Made by a program: the position numbers and the translations under genes
Part shown: in pieces, positions 18,967-28,739 of the stretch
Layout: every line of letters starts with the position of its first letter
Numbering within the stretch: the first letter of the stretch is position 1
NCBI RefSeq assembly: GCF_007004135.1
Contig: NZ_VJMG01000010.1
Location: 1 to 64,000, forward strand
Source: Affinirhizobium straminoryzae
GTDB lineage: Bacteria; Pseudomonadota; Alphaproteobacteria; Rhizobiales; Rhizobiaceae
Reading direction: 5' to 3'
DNA: 64,000 nucleotides
The notes under the pieces: generated by a model
Told to the model about the DNA's origin: nothing
The model's database searches: none
Seen by the model: the letters and a program-made list of their open reading frames with translations, nothing else

Positions 18967-19881
18967 TCAGTGGCGGATACGCGGATCGAGCAGTGCGTAG
19001 CAAAGGTCGATCAGCAGGTTCATCAGAAAGATGGCAAGTGCCGTGACGAGAATGGCCGCCAGCACCACGTTGAAATCACGCTGCAGGATGGAATCGATCA
19101 TCAGTTTGCCGACGCCGGGGAAGCCGAAAATCGTCTCGACCACGACGGCACCGTTCAGCAGGCTCGCCGCCTGATCGCCGATCACGGTGATAACAGGCAG
19201 CATCGCATTGCGCAGCGCATGGATGAAGATGATCGGTCCGGAACGGACCCCCTTTGCCCGCGCCGTCTTCACATAGGCCGAAGAGAGCGCGCTGATCATC
19301 GAGCCGCGCACCACCTGCACGATGATGCCGAAGGGGCGCACGAAGAGAACGCCAATCGGCAGGATCCAGTGGAGCACCGATCCCGTGCCTGACGTCGGCA
19401 GCCAGGCCAGATTGACGGAGAAGAGAACGATGGCAACGATCGCCAGCCAGAAATCCGGCACCGATGCGCCGATCAGCGACAGCATCGAGGCAATGCGATC
19501 GAAAAAGCCGCCGGAGCGGAAGGCAGCCAGCGAACCGACGACAATGGCGGCGCTGGTGACAAGGCTCATGGTAATGAGGGCCAGCCACAGTGTCCAGGTG
19601 AAGGCTTCCGTCACGACATCAAGCGCCGGCCGCGCCTTGCGGTAGGATTCGCCGAGGTCACCGGTCACGACATCGCCGACGTAGCGACCGAACTGGACGA
19701 GCAGCGGATCATTCAGCCCGTGCAACTCCCGGAACTGCTGTTTCATTTCCGCAGACGCCTCGACAGGCAGGAAGAGCGAGGCCGGATCCCCGGTCATGCG
19801 CGACAGGAAGAACACCATCACGATCAGTCCGACCAGCGAGATCAGGCTGGCGACAGAGCGTTTGCGGATGAAACTGAGCAT
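18967..19881 (-). CDS. Dpp-type ABC importer permease (DppB type)
   Basis: Start at ATG 19881 (MLSFIRKRSV), just after a gggaaggggagg-like ribosome site; the frame continues upstream without family similarity. The 304-residue protein has a first helix ASLISLVGLIVMVFFLS, a periplasmic domain, and the channel helices. The contact loop is TARAKGVRSGPIIFIHALRNAMLP, typical of DppB. It is the partner of the DppC-type permease. Confidence 0.92.
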   Translation of the reverse strand: MLSFIRKRSVASLISLVGLIVMVFFLSRMTGDPASLFLPVEASAEMKQQFRELHGLNDPLLVQFGRYVGDVVTGDLGESYRKARPALDVVTEAFTWTLWLALITMSLVTSAAIVVGSLAAFRSGGFFDRIASMLSLIGASVPDFWLAIVAIVLFSVNLAWLPTSGTGSVLHWILPIGVLFVRPFGIIVQVVRGSMISALSSAYVKTARAKGVRSGPIIFIHALRNAMLPVITVIGDQAASLLNGAVVVETIFGFPGVGKLMIDSILQRDFNVVLAAILVTALAIFLMNLLIDLCYALLDPRIRH

Positions 19882-19991
19882 GATCGTCCTCCCCTTCCCA
19901 CGGATGGCGACGGCTGAAAGCGGGCAGCGGGTATGGCCCGCCGCCACGAAGATGCCGGACGCCGCGAAGCGGCATCCGGCGGGCCACCGCC

Positions 19992-21503
19992 TTACCTGAT
20001 GCCGATCTCGGAGAGCTGCAGCATGCTGTTGGTGGCGATCGTCGGTTTGAAGTCGAGCTTTTCCGAGACACGGGCAAAGCCCACCATGTGGAAGAGCAGG
20101 ACATCCGCCACGACATCGTCATGCAGGTAGGCGATCAGCTGCGACCACAGCCTGGCCCGTTCATCGCCCACGGCTGCGGAGGCGCGCTGGATCAGATCGT
20201 CCACCTTCGGATCGGAGAAGCCGGACTGCGTTCCCTTCGAAGCATATTTGAAGAACATCGAGAAGGACGGGTCGCCCTTGGAATTGTCGTGCATTGCGGC
20301 AACCAGCTGCGGCCCGCGCCCTTCCTTGAACGGCTTGGAATAATAGGTCTCGTGTTCCGCCACCTCGACGAACTTCAGCTCGACCTTGAAGCCCGCTTCC
20401 TGAAGCTGCGCCTGGATGGCTTCCATGATCTCGGTCACGTTCGGAAAGTTCGCCGTGCGCGCGATGATCGTGATCGGCGTCTCCACCGGCACGCCGGCCG
20501 CCTTGGCCTCTGCAAGCAGCTTCTTGGCAGCCGCCACGTCATGCGGGAACTGCTTCACATCCGGGTTCCAGCCGAGCGTCGTCGGCGGAACGATCGCGGT
20601 TGCCAGAACCGCCCCCTCTGGCACCAGCGTACCGAGGAAGGCCTGACGGTCGATGGCAAGGTTCAGCGCCTTCCGTACCCGCACATCGTTCAGCGGTGCA
20701 ATGTTGTGATCGATACGCAGATAGACCGTCTCGCTGTCGAGATAGGAGAAATCGGTCTTCGGGTTGGTGGCATCAAGCTGTGAGATCGAGGGTGACAGAT
20801 CCGCTTCGCCGGTCTGCACCATGGCGGCACGCACCGAGGGGTCGGCGCGGAACAGATAGGTGGCCTTGGTCACGGAAGGCTTCTTGCCCCAGTAATCCTC
20901 GCGGGTTTCGAGAACGATCTGCTGGCCCGGCGTCCAGTTCGTCAGCTTGTAGGGCCCGGTCCCGACCGGCTCGCGAACAAACTGCATCGGTGTGCTTTCC
21001 GGCACGATCGTGACGAGCGACATCAGGAGCGGCAGGATCGGCTGGACAGGCTGCGTCTTGATGTCGATCGTATTGTCGTCCACCACATTCGTGGTGATCG
21101 TCATGCCGCCGAAGTAGCGCTTGGCTTCGCAGGTGATCTTGTCGCTCATCACGCGGTCGAAGCTGTGCTTGACATCCTTGGCATCGAAGACGGTGCCGTC
21201 GGAAAATTTCACCCCCTGACGCAGATGAAAGCGCCAGCTGCCATCGGCATTCTGCTCCCACTTTTCCGCCAGGCGCGGCATGACACCCTTCTTGCCACGC
21301 ACGTCCAGTTCGGTCAGCGTCTCGCTGACATTCTCCATGATGATGCGGCCGATATTGGAACGGGTCGCCATGCAGGGTTCGAGCAGGTCCGCTTCTTCCG
21401 GCAGCACGATCTTGATCGCGCCGGACGCCGCAAGCGCGGGCGACAAGGCCGAAAACAGCGTGGCACCCGCAATCAGGGCACCGGAAATCAAGGTCTTCTT
21501 CAC
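19992..21503 (-). CDS. Dpp-type ABC importer, binding protein (family 5)
   Basis: A 503-residue solute-binding protein with a Sec signal peptide (TLISGALIAGATLFSALSPALA, cleavage near residue 26). Family-5 landmarks are present: FHLRQGVKFSDGTVFDAKDV and PVGTGPYKLTNW. Family-5 proteins bind peptides but also oligosaccharides, opines, nickel or sugar acids. It is the first gene of an operon ending in a DHDPS-type aldolase and is divergent from a sialidase-like gene. A carbohydrate or sugar-acid ligand is therefore as likely as a peptide. Confidence 0.92.
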   Translation of the reverse strand: MKKTLISGALIAGATLFSALSPALAASGAIKIVLPEEADLLEPCMATRSNIGRIIMENVSETLTELDVRGKKGVMPRLAEKWEQNADGSWRFHLRQGVKFSDGTVFDAKDVKHSFDRVMSDKITCEAKRYFGGMTITTNVVDDNTIDIKTQPVQPILPLLMSLVTIVPESTPMQFVREPVGTGPYKLTNWTPGQQIVLETREDYWGKKPSVTKATYLFRADPSVRAAMVQTGEADLSPSISQLDATNPKTDFSYLDSETVYLRIDHNIAPLNDVRVRKALNLAIDRQAFLGTLVPEGAVLATAIVPPTTLGWNPDVKQFPHDVAAAKKLLAEAKAAGVPVETPITIIARTANFPNVTEIMEAIQAQLQEAGFKVELKFVEVAEHETYYSKPFKEGRGPQLVAAMHDNSKGDPSFSMFFKYASKGTQSGFSDPKVDDLIQRASAAVGDERARLWSQLIAYLHDDVVADVLLFHMVGFARVSEKLDFKPTIATNSMLQLSEIGIR

Positions 21504-21875
21504 GTCATACTCCTCCCAGGTTGCGACGTATCATCATGTCCCGCCATCAGCCAGCCAACCCGGCGGACAGGTCTTCCTCACGCAGGCTGCACCCCGCCCT
21601 CCCCAAGGCCACATCAGGAAAAGATGCAGCGACCGACCGGTCGCACGAGCCCACACGCCAAGCTCGACGGTTGCTGCCCCAAACATCGGACTTCCAGGCA
21701 AGTTTGTCAAATTATTTCAGACAAGCAGACGCATACAATTTTCCGACTTCTAAAAAAATCGTTTATTTTCAATATTTTATTTCAAATCCTCCGAAGCGAC
21801 AGAAGACGATGCGACGATTATAAAACTTGACAACTTTGGCAAAATGGCAATCCTTGCGCCAGAGAGGAGAGGCTT
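21504..21875. promoter_or_regulatory. Divergent promoter region of the sugar-acid locus
   Basis: 372 bases between the importer operon (leftward) and the sialidase-like gene (rightward), with no gene of its own. The right half (about 21700-21840) is markedly AT-rich compared with the rest of the window, as expected for promoters. It holds two copies of the small palindrome TTTG-N-CAAA, at 21703-21711 and 21835-21843, and a TTGTC-N11-GACAA repeat at 21704-21724. These are candidate sites for the locus's GntR regulator (25183-25890). Confidence 0.4.
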
Positions 21876-23072
21876 ATGACACCTGAGGAAATAGCCTTCG
21901 GCATGACCGGGGCCATCCATGCGACAGCGACGGGACGCCGTGAAGCGCTGCTGCCTTCGCCCATGGTCCAGAACCATGCGAGCTTCCTTCACGCGACGAC
22001 CGAGGGCGCCTTGATCTGCACCTGGTTCGGTGGCTCGCTGGAGGGCAAGTCCGACATCTCGATCTTTGCAAGTGTGCTTGCGCCGGGCGCGGGCAACTGG
22101 GGAGAAGCCCAGAGGCTGAGTTTCGATCCTCTCCATTCGGAGCAGAACCCGGTGCTGTTTGCTGCGCCGGACGGCCGCCTTCTTCTGTTTCACACCTCGC
22201 AGCCTGCCGGAAATCAGGACGAATGCCGCATCCGCATGGCCGAGGTGCGTCGCGATCCGGCAGCCCCGACACGGTTGACGGCAGACGAAGGGCGCTATCT
22301 GGATCTTCCGCCCGGCTGCTTCATTCGCGCGCCGCTCGGCGTGCGGGATGATGGCGCCTGGCTTTTGCCGATCTTCCGCTGCGTGCAACGCCCCGGCCAG
22401 AAATGGAACGGGAGCCATGACGTGGCAGCCATCGGCATCTCGACGGATTCAGGAAAAAGCTGGCACCTGAGCGCGGTGCCGCAGTCCACAGGCTGCGTGC
22501 ACATGAGCCCGGTCGCGCTTTCCGGCAACCGTCAGGCGGCCTTTTTCCGTCGCCGCCAGGCAGATTTCGTCTATCGCACCGAAAGCAGCGATGGCGGCCG
22601 CACCTGGTCGGCGCCGCATGCGAGCGACGTCCCGAACAACAATTCCTCGATTGCAGCCGTGGCGCTCCGGGATGGCCGGATCGCGGTCATCTGCAATCCG
22701 GTCAATGCGACCACCTCCACCGAAAGGCGCGCATCGCTCTACGATGAACTCGGCCTGGAGGATGACCGTCCGGACGCCGATCCCGCCGGCGGCTGCATCC
22801 CGGTCTGGGGCGTGCCGCGTGCACCGGTCGCAGTCTGCCTGTCCGAGGATGGAGGCAGAACCTTCCCGATCCGTATCCTGATCGAGGAGGGCCCCGGCAC
22901 CTGCCTTTCCAACGATTCGACAGACGGCCGCAATCTGGAAATGTCCTATCCCTGGCTGCTGGAGGACGCCGACGGCAGCCTTCACATCAGCTACACCTAC
23001 CATCGACGCGCGATCAAATATGTCCATCTTGCCCCCGGCTGGGCAGGTGCCGCAGACGGGAGACAAGCATGA
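21876..23072 (+). CDS. Sialidase-like BNR/Asp-box protein (BNR_2 type), cytoplasmic
   Basis: A 398-residue six-bladed-propeller protein. Three Asp-box repeats are clear: STDSGKSWH near residue 189, SSDGGRTWS near 237 and SEDGGRTFP near 323. The N-terminal part has the BNR_2 motif [17 protein letters not shown]. There is no signal peptide, so it should act inside the cell on something already imported. Members of this group are often called exo-alpha-sialidase, but true sialidase activity is proven for few. Here it could hydrolyse or epimerise a glycosidic sugar acid. Its end overlaps the PdxA2-type gene by four bases, so the two are coupled. Confidence 0.82.
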   Translation: MTPEEIAFGMTGAIHATATGRREALLPSPMVQNHASFLHATTEGALICTWFGGSLEGKSDISIFASVLAPGAGNWGEAQRLSFDPLHSEQNPVLFAAPDGRLLLFHTSQPAGNQDECRIRMAEVRRDPAAPTRLTADEGRYLDLPPGCFIRAPLGVRDDGAWLLPIFRCVQRPGQKWNGSHDVAAIGISTDSGKSWHLSAVPQSTGCVHMSPVALSGNRQAAFFRRRQADFVYRTESSDGGRTWSAPHASDVPNNNSSIAAVALRDGRIAVICNPVNATTSTERRASLYDELGLEDDRPDADPAGGCIPVWGVPRAPVAVCLSEDGGRTFPIRILIEEGPGTCLSNDSTDGRNLEMSYPWLLEDADGSLHISYTYHRRAIKYVHLAPGWAGAADGRQA

Positions 23073-24025
23073 GCAGGATCATCGGCATCACCATGGGCGA
23101 CCCGTGCGGCGTCGGCCCGGAAATCACCGTCCGGGCGCTTGCCGACATGTCGGACGTTGATCGCGCAGCAACCCGCATCTACGGCAACCTGGCGACGCTG
23201 CAAGCCGCCCGCGCGGCGCTTGGCCTCCCGGTCGATCTTGCACCATTCGTTATCGACCTGCCGGTCGAGGGCGCCCCGCTTGCCTGGGGAACGCTGTCTC
23301 CGGTGGCGGGCGACGCCGCCTTCCGCTTCATCGAGAAGGCAGTTCGCGATGCCGAAGCCGGCGTGATCGACTGCATCGTCACCGCTCCCATCAACAAGGA
23401 GGCGCTGAATCTTGCCGGCCATCACTACGACGGACATACCGGCATGCTGCGCAGCCTCACCGGCTCCTCCGCCGCCTACATGCTGCTCGCCTCCGACCGT
23501 CTGAAGGTCATCCATGTCTCCACCCACGTCTCCTTGCAGGAGGCCATCCGGCGGGCGACGACAGAGCGAGTGCTGGCGACCATTCGCGCGGGCGACCGCC
23601 ACCTGAAGCGTATCGGCTACGAGCGCCCCCGCATCGCCATTGCCGGCATCAACCCGCATTGCGGCGAAAACGGCCTGTTCGGCACGGAAGATGACGACCA
23701 GATCGCCCCGGCCGTCGCCGCCGCACGCACGGAAGGCATCGATGCCTACGGGCCGATCTCCGCTGACACCGTGTTCCATCGCGCCTATTCCGGCGCCTTC
23801 GATCTGGTGGTTGCCCAGTATCACGACCAGGGCCATATCCCGATCAAGCTCGTGGCCTTCGATACGGCGGTCAATGTCTCCGTCGACCTGCCGATCGACC
23901 GCACCTCCGTGGATCACGGCACCGCCTTCGATATCGCGGGCAAGGGCATTGCCAACCACGGCAACATGCTCTCGGCGATTGCGTATGCGCGCAAGCTCGT
24001 CGCCGGTCGCGCGGGCAAGGAGTAA
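23069..24025 (+). CDS. pdxA2: PdxA2-type 4-phospho-acid dehydrogenase
   Basis: A 318-residue PdxA-family NAD-dependent oxidative decarboxylase. Visible motifs: [10 protein letters not shown] at the N-terminus, the metal/substrate site [25 protein letters not shown] with metal-ligand His, and [12 protein letters not shown] near the C-terminus. Paralogues placed beside DUF1537 kinases are known as PdxA2. They oxidise 4-phospho-D-threonate or 4-phospho-D-erythronate, yielding dihydroxyacetone phosphate and CO2. A DUF1537 kinase is encoded close by on the other strand (25892-26932), which favours PdxA2 over a role in vitamin B6 synthesis. The exact acid substrate is inferred. Confidence 0.86.
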   Translation: MSRIIGITMGDPCGVGPEITVRALADMSDVDRAATRIYGNLATLQAARAALGLPVDLAPFVIDLPVEGAPLAWGTLSPVAGDAAFRFIEKAVRDAEAGVIDCIVTAPINKEALNLAGHHYDGHTGMLRSLTGSSAAYMLLASDRLKVIHVSTHVSLQEAIRRATTERVLATIRAGDRHLKRIGYERPRIAIAGINPHCGENGLFGTEDDDQIAPAVAAARTEGIDAYGPISADTVFHRAYSGAFDLVVAQYHDQGHIPIKLVAFDTAVNVSVDLPIDRTSVDHGTAFDIAGKGIANHGNMLSAIAYARKLVAGRAGKE

Positions 24026-24030
24026 ACCCG

Positions 24031-25149
24031 ATGGCGATTGCCCCGATTACCCTTCACCAGCCGCGGCGCCTCGCCATCGGTGCCGGCACTGTGGCAACTG
24101 TTGGCGGGTGGGCCGGCGATGCCGGCTCGACGCTTGTCATTGCGACCCCCGTCACGGCAGGCTTTGCCGATAAGCTGCAGATCCGTGGCCGCATGCGCAT
24201 CTTCGATGCCATTCCCGGCGAACCTGACATGGCGACCCTGGACGCCGCACTGGCAGCCGCACGGGAGGCAAAACCGGACCTCGTCGTTGGTCTGGGCGGC
24301 GGCTCCGTGCTGGATGTCGCCAAGTTGGTGGCCGCCCTCTGGGACAGCGAACAGACGCTCGCGGATGTGGCAGGCCCAAACCGCGTGGCCGGACGAAGGA
24401 CACGGCTGGCCCAGGTTGCCACAACCGCTGGCACCGGCTCGGAGGCCGGCATCCGCTCACTGATCACCGACCTGGAAAAGGGCAGCAAGATTGCAGTCGA
24501 AAGCCCGCATCTGATTGCGGATCTGGCGGTCCTCGATCCCGAACTCACCTTCTCGGTTCCGCCGGCCGTGACGGCGGCAACCGGCGTGGATGCCATGGCG
24601 CATTGCGTGGAGGCCTTTACCAACCGTCGTGCCCATCCGATGATCGACGGCTTTGCCCGCATGGGCATCGCGCTGGTCGGACGGTATCTCAAGCGCGCGG
24701 TACGGGACGGCAGCGACACGGAAGCCCGCGAGGGGATGATGCTGGCCTCCTATTACGGCGGCATCTGCCTCGGGCCCGTCAACACGGCGGCAGGCCATGC
24801 CATCGCCTACCCTCTCGGCACGTTGCTGCATCTGCCGCATGGCCTCGCGAACGCGATTGTCTTTCCGCATGTGCTGGCCTTCAACCAGCCGGCTGCGGAG
24901 GGCAAGACGGCGGAAATCGCGGCCGCTCTCGGCCTGGGCGAGAGCCTCGGCCAGAACGCGCTTTGCGTGGCGGCCCATGCCTACTGCGCCGAACTCGGGA
25001 TCGAAATGTCGCTTGCCGCCCATGGCGCCCGCGCGGAGGATCTGCCCCGCTTTGCTGCGGATGCCCATTCCATTCGCCGCCTGATGGACAACAACCCGAT
25101 CGACATGTCGATTGAGGACGTGACGGCAATCTACGAGGCAGCCCTCTGA
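24031..25149 (+). CDS. Iron-containing (group III) alcohol dehydrogenase
   Basis: A 372-residue dehydrogenase. The nucleotide site is GLGGGSVLDVAKL (about residues 88-100) and the metal-ligand region is HAIAYPLGTLLHLPHGLANA, with several His residues. The family reversibly oxidises alcohols such as 1,3-propanediol, 4-hydroxybutyrate, lactaldehyde or hydroxy acids, and includes maleylacetate reductase. It follows PdxA2 by five bases and likely belongs to the same operon. It could remove or create the hydroxyl/keto group that the aldolase or kinase needs. Confidence 0.88.
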   Translation: MAIAPITLHQPRRLAIGAGTVATVGGWAGDAGSTLVIATPVTAGFADKLQIRGRMRIFDAIPGEPDMATLDAALAAAREAKPDLVVGLGGGSVLDVAKLVAALWDSEQTLADVAGPNRVAGRRTRLAQVATTAGTGSEAGIRSLITDLEKGSKIAVESPHLIADLAVLDPELTFSVPPAVTAATGVDAMAHCVEAFTNRRAHPMIDGFARMGIALVGRYLKRAVRDGSDTEAREGMMLASYYGGICLGPVNTAAGHAIAYPLGTLLHLPHGLANAIVFPHVLAFNQPAAEGKTAEIAAALGLGESLGQNALCVAAHAYCAELGIEMSLAAHGARAEDLPRFAADAHSIRRLMDNNPIDMSIEDVTAIYEAAL

Positions 25150-25182
25150 CAGGCGACGATCCCAAGCGAGAAGTCGGGCGGA

Positions 25183-25890
25183 TCAGTCCCGTCTGGGAGA
25201 CTGGAAAAGGCGCTCGCGCGAACCGGTGAGGTGGTCATGCATCAGTTGCCTGGCAGCCTCCGGATTGCGCGCCGCGATCGCCCCGGCAATCGCTTCATGC
25301 TCGCTGAAGACACGTGATAGACCGGAGGCTTCCCGCTTCACCGAGGCGCCGTGAAACTTCATGCCGACGGCGATGTGATCCTTGAGGGCTTCCATTGCCG
25401 TGAAGAAGTAGCTGTTCTGTGCCGCACGCGCGATGGCCAGATGGAACTGATAGTCGGCATCTTCGCGATGCGACTGGCGGTTCGTGGCGTCCCGGAGCAG
25501 TTCCAGAGCCTGGCGGATGCTGGCAAGGTCAGCCGCATCGTGGCGAAGTGCTGCAGAGGCTGCGGCGGCAGGCTCCAGCGTCAGCCGGAACTCGTAGCAG
25601 TTGAGCAGATCGGCAACATTTTCCAGCTGGCCGAAACCCAGGGGCTCCTTGAGACCGAGCGCCCGCACGAAGCTGCCGGCGCCGCGCCGTGAATAGATCA
25701 GCCCCTGATCGCGCAGACGCCGCAGGGCTTCGCGAATGACAGGCCGCGACACCTCGAATTCGGCCGCCAGATCATGTTCCGTCGGCAGGCGCTCATCCGG
25801 CGCATAGGAACCGGACTTGATCGCCCGATGCATGCGCTCGAATACGATATCCGGCAATGCCTTGCGCGCCGCGCCGTCTGTCAGCCCCAT
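25183..25890 (-). CDS. GntR-family regulator (FadR/FCD type)
   Basis: A 235-residue regulator. The winged helix reads PTEHDLAAEFEVSRPVIREALRRL and then GLIYSRRGAGSFV. The FCD ligand domain covers the rest. It is the second gene of a two-gene operon with the DUF1537 kinase, one base apart. It faces the end of the iron dehydrogenase gene. It probably senses an acid intermediate and controls this kinase and the divergent importer/sialidase promoters. Confidence 0.88.
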   Translation of the reverse strand: MGLTDGAARKALPDIVFERMHRAIKSGSYAPDERLPTEHDLAAEFEVSRPVIREALRRLRDQGLIYSRRGAGSFVRALGLKEPLGFGQLENVADLLNCYEFRLTLEPAAAASAALRHDAADLASIRQALELLRDATNRQSHREDADYQFHLAIARAAQNSYFFTAMEALKDHIAVGMKFHGASVKREASGLSRVFSEHEAIAGAIAARNPEAARQLMHDHLTGSRERLFQSPRRD

Positions 25891-25891
25891 C

Positions 25892-26932
25892 TCAGCCCGT
25901 CTTCCCGAGAATTGTGGTTGCGATTTCCCTCAGCGTATCGGGTTGCCCGAAACCGCCCGATTTTGCAATGATGCAGTGCTGGCCGGTCTGCGCAAGCCCC
26001 AGCCCCGGCAGACATTCTCCCAACAGGCGGAACCGGTGAATGCCCATGCGGTGCAGAACGGCTTCCGCCGTTGCACCACCGCACAGAAGCAGGGTCTTCA
26101 CCTGATCGACCAGCCCGGGAACGACACCCTCCGCAAGATGGTCAGATACCTCTTCGGCGCTGCAAACCTCGGCGCCGTCGACGGCCTGGATCAGGGTGAT
26201 GCCTTTTGCGATGGCAGAGCGGTTGACGAGCCGCCCGTTTTCCGCCGGTCGATCATCGATCTCGACGGACTGTCGCAACCGCTCGATTTGCCGAAGCGTA
26301 ATCGGATCGCGCGATCCGATCACAAGGAGGGCTGCCCCCGCCGGAATGCCCGCCTGCTGCGGCAGCACATTGCGCATCGATTGCGCAAGGGCGTCGGCAA
26401 GGCCTCGCGCGCCCACCCAGAGATCACACCCCTCCCGTTGGCCATGGGCAAGCGCCTCGATCATATCCACCTGCGACACCGTATCAGGAACATCGCAGGC
26501 TCTGACGTGGCGACCAAGCGCTGCTGCAATATCAATCGGCGTCTCGACGCCGAAGCCCCTGACCGCGCCGTCCGTCACGATCCGGCCAAACTCGGGAATG
26601 GCGGGGGCAACGAGGGCGCGCGAGAACGGAATCGCATCAAGAACAGCCTCGACATGCCCCTTCATTCGGGAATCGATCTTCACGAAGATCGTTGACACGC
26701 CAGGCAACAGGCGGAGTGCCGACGCGGCGAGCGCTCGTGCCTGCTGCGCCGTCTTTTCGCGGCAGGCAAGATCTATGGAAAGAACGTCCGGCCGCTCTGC
26801 CAGTGCAGGCGCGATGCCCTCGAGGGTCAGGGCGACCTCAGCATGCAAGCCCCGCCCGGCAAAAGGCGCCGCTGAATCCAGCGCGCCCGTAAGGTCGTCG
26901 GCAATGACCAGCAACAAGACCGCACCCCGCAA
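25892..26932 (-). CDS. Four-carbon acid sugar kinase (DUF1537 family)
   Basis: A 346-residue kinase, somewhat shorter than the usual 400-430. The N-terminal substrate domain opens with VIADDLTGALDSAAPF, the family signature, and the C-terminal ATP domain has LCGGATAEAVLHRMG. Characterised relatives phosphorylate D-threonate, D-erythronate, 3-oxo-tetronate and similar acids at C4. The paired product-oxidiser PdxA2 is encoded in the neighbouring operon. No ATG lies near the domain start: the frame opens with TTG at 26932, and a TTG at 26917 with a gggg ribosome site upstream would also fit. The loss of about 60-80 residues relative to the family lies mainly in the middle and C-terminal parts. 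Confidence 0.82.
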   Translation of the reverse strand: MRGAVLLLVIADDLTGALDSAAPFAGRGLHAEVALTLEGIAPALAERPDVLSIDLACREKTAQQARALAASALRLLPGVSTIFVKIDSRMKGHVEAVLDAIPFSRALVAPAIPEFGRIVTDGAVRGFGVETPIDIAAALGRHVRACDVPDTVSQVDMIEALAHGQREGCDLWVGARGLADALAQSMRNVLPQQAGIPAGAALLVIGSRDPITLRQIERLRQSVEIDDRPAENGRLVNRSAIAKGITLIQAVDGAEVCSAEEVSDHLAEGVVPGLVDQVKTLLLCGGATAEAVLHRMGIHRFRLLGECLPGLGLAQTGQHCIIAKSGGFGQPDTLREIATTILGKTG

Positions 26933-27346
26933 TTGTTGTCATGTTTTATTATGGCAAAAAACAAGTGATTTCAAAATAATAATTTTCCAGTTCACCAATT
27001 GCATGGTGACAGTCCATCAAGAGTGCGCGTCCCTGAAACAGGTATCAGCGCCCCAACCGGAGCACCCCTCCTGTCGCTCGGATCCGGGATCGGTGCCGAC
27101 ACGGCACGATACGGCTCAGGCGACCTTCCATCGCAGCCACACCATTGTCCGCGCGTTTCCTACGTCTTCGTATGCTCCGATCCCTCCCCGCGGTTTCCGC
27201 CGCCCGGGAACACACGACAATCCGACACGTCGTTTTCCGGTGTGCAACGCACAAAAAAAGGCGTTATGACATCATCTATCTGGTGCGCTGCGATATCTTT
27301 TCCGCAAGACATCGCCCGCACCACCATCCGGGACCATGCGACGACA
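26933..27346. other. Divergent intergenic region before eutB
   Basis: 414 bases between the leftward kinase operon and rightward eutB. An in-frame extension of eutB to 26999 exists, but its translation is unlike any EutB and crosses GC-poor promoter-like sequence, so it is taken as noncoding. Apart from the inverted repeat at 26936-26957 no operator was recognised. No cobalamin riboswitch could be confirmed by eye. Confidence 0.45.
26936..26957. promoter_or_regulatory. Inverted repeat at the kinase-regulator promoter
   Basis: TTGTCAT-N8-ATGGCAA, matching at six of seven arm positions, lies immediately before the TTG start of the DUF1537 kinase. It also resembles the ATGGCAA at 21844-21850 before the sialidase-like gene. 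It may be the operator through which the GntR protein regulates its own operon. Confidence 0.35.
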
Positions 27347-28738
27347 ATGAGTTACCAGACAACGATCGAGCAGACGGTTTTTCGCTTCGATGACCTGAAG
27401 ACGCTGCTTGCCAAGGCAAGTCCGGAGCGATCCGGTGATCAGCTGGCGGGCCTTGCCGCCGAGGGACCGGTCGAGCGGCTGGCCGCACAGATGACGCTGG
27501 CCGACCTGCCGCTCAAGGCCTTTCTCGGCGAGGAACTGATCCCGGCCGAGGACGACGAAGTCTCCCGCCTGATCCTTAAGCAACATGATCCGGCAGCCTT
27601 TGCGCTCATCTCGACGCTGACTGTCGGTGAATTGCGGGAATGGCTGCTGCGGCCGGAGACGACGCAGAGGCAGCTGGAAGCCGTCACCTGGGGGCTGACA
27701 CCGGAAATGGTCGCGGCCGTCTCGAAGATCATGCGGCTGCAGGACATGATCACGGTCTCGGCCAAGCGCCAGGTAGTCACCCGCTTCCGCAACACGATCG
27801 GCCTTGCCGGGCGGCTTTCGACGCGCAATCAGCCAAACCACCCGACCGATGACAGCCGCGGCATTCTCGCCTCCGCCATCGACGGCCTGCTGATGGGCTC
27901 GGGCGATGCGGTGATCGGCGTCAACCCCGCCACAGACAGTACGCAAGACTACATCCGCATTGTCTCGCTGCTCGACGAATTGCGCGAGAAGCTTGCGATC
28001 CCGACCCAGACCTGCTGCCTCGGCCACGTGACGACGGCCATCGAGGCGATGGAAAGACGCGCGCCCGTCGATCTCGTCTTCCAGTCGGTTGCGGGGTCAG
28101 AGAAGGCCAATCGCGGCTTCGGCGTCGATCTTGCCCTGTTGCGGGAGGCGCACGAGGCCGGCCGGTCGCTGAAGCGCGGTCTGCCGGGCGCCAGCATCAT
28201 GTATTTCGAGACCGGCCAGGGCGCGGCACTCTCTTCGGATGCGCATTTCGGCGTGGACCAGCAGACCATGGAAGCCCGCGCCTATGCGGTGGCGCGCGAA
28301 TTCGATCCGCTGCTGGTCAATACGGTCGTCGGTTTCATCGGTCCGGAATATCTCTTCAACGGCAAGCAGATCATCCGGGCCGGCATCGAGGATCACTTCT
28401 GCGGCAAGCTGCTCGGCCTGCCGATGGGGGTGGATGTCTGCTACACCAATCACGCCGATGCCGATCAGGAAGACATGGATACGCTGCTGACATTGCTCTG
28501 CGCCGCCAATGTCAATTTCGTCATCACGGTGCCCGGCGCCGATGACATCATGCTGAACTATCAGTCGCTGTCGCACCACGACGCGATCTATTGCCGCGAG
28601 ACACTGAAGCGGCCGCCGGCGCCGGAATTCGAGACGTGGCTTGCCGAGATCGGACTGACGGACCAGGACGGCAGGCTGCGCGGCGCGCCGGCCGCCCTGT
28701 CCCACTATGTTCAAGACAGCCTGCAGATCGGAGCCTGA
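27347..28738 (+). CDS. eutB: Ethanolamine ammonia-lyase large subunit
   Basis: Start at ATG 27347 gives 463 residues, close to the family's 453-464. It is the catalytic TIM-barrel subunit of adenosylcobalamin-dependent ethanolamine ammonia-lyase, which turns ethanolamine into acetaldehyde and ammonia. Conserved blocks include AIDGLLMGSGDAVIGVNPAT, QTCCLGHVTT, SIMYFETGQGAALSSDAH and LPMGVDVCYTNHADADQED. It is followed by eutC with one base between. No shell-protein genes, eutA reactivase or ethanolamine permease genes are nearby, so this is the compact, microcompartment-free form found in many Proteobacteria. Confidence 0.95.
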   Translation: MSYQTTIEQTVFRFDDLKTLLAKASPERSGDQLAGLAAEGPVERLAAQMTLADLPLKAFLGEELIPAEDDEVSRLILKQHDPAAFALISTLTVGELREWLLRPETTQRQLEAVTWGLTPEMVAAVSKIMRLQDMITVSAKRQVVTRFRNTIGLAGRLSTRNQPNHPTDDSRGILASAIDGLLMGSGDAVIGVNPATDSTQDYIRIVSLLDELREKLAIPTQTCCLGHVTTAIEAMERRAPVDLVFQSVAGSEKANRGFGVDLALLREAHEAGRSLKRGLPGASIMYFETGQGAALSSDAHFGVDQQTMEARAYAVAREFDPLLVNTVVGFIGPEYLFNGKQIIRAGIEDHFCGKLLGLPMGVDVCYTNHADADQEDMDTLLTLLCAANVNFVITVPGADDIMLNYQSLSHHDAIYCRETLKRPPAPEFETWLAEIGLTDQDGRLRGAPAALSHYVQDSLQIGA

Positions 28739-28739
28739 C

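Noticed and set aside
26999..27346. N-terminal extension of eutB by 116 codons
   Set aside because: It has no resemblance to EutB, would exceed the family length, and runs through the divergent promoter region.
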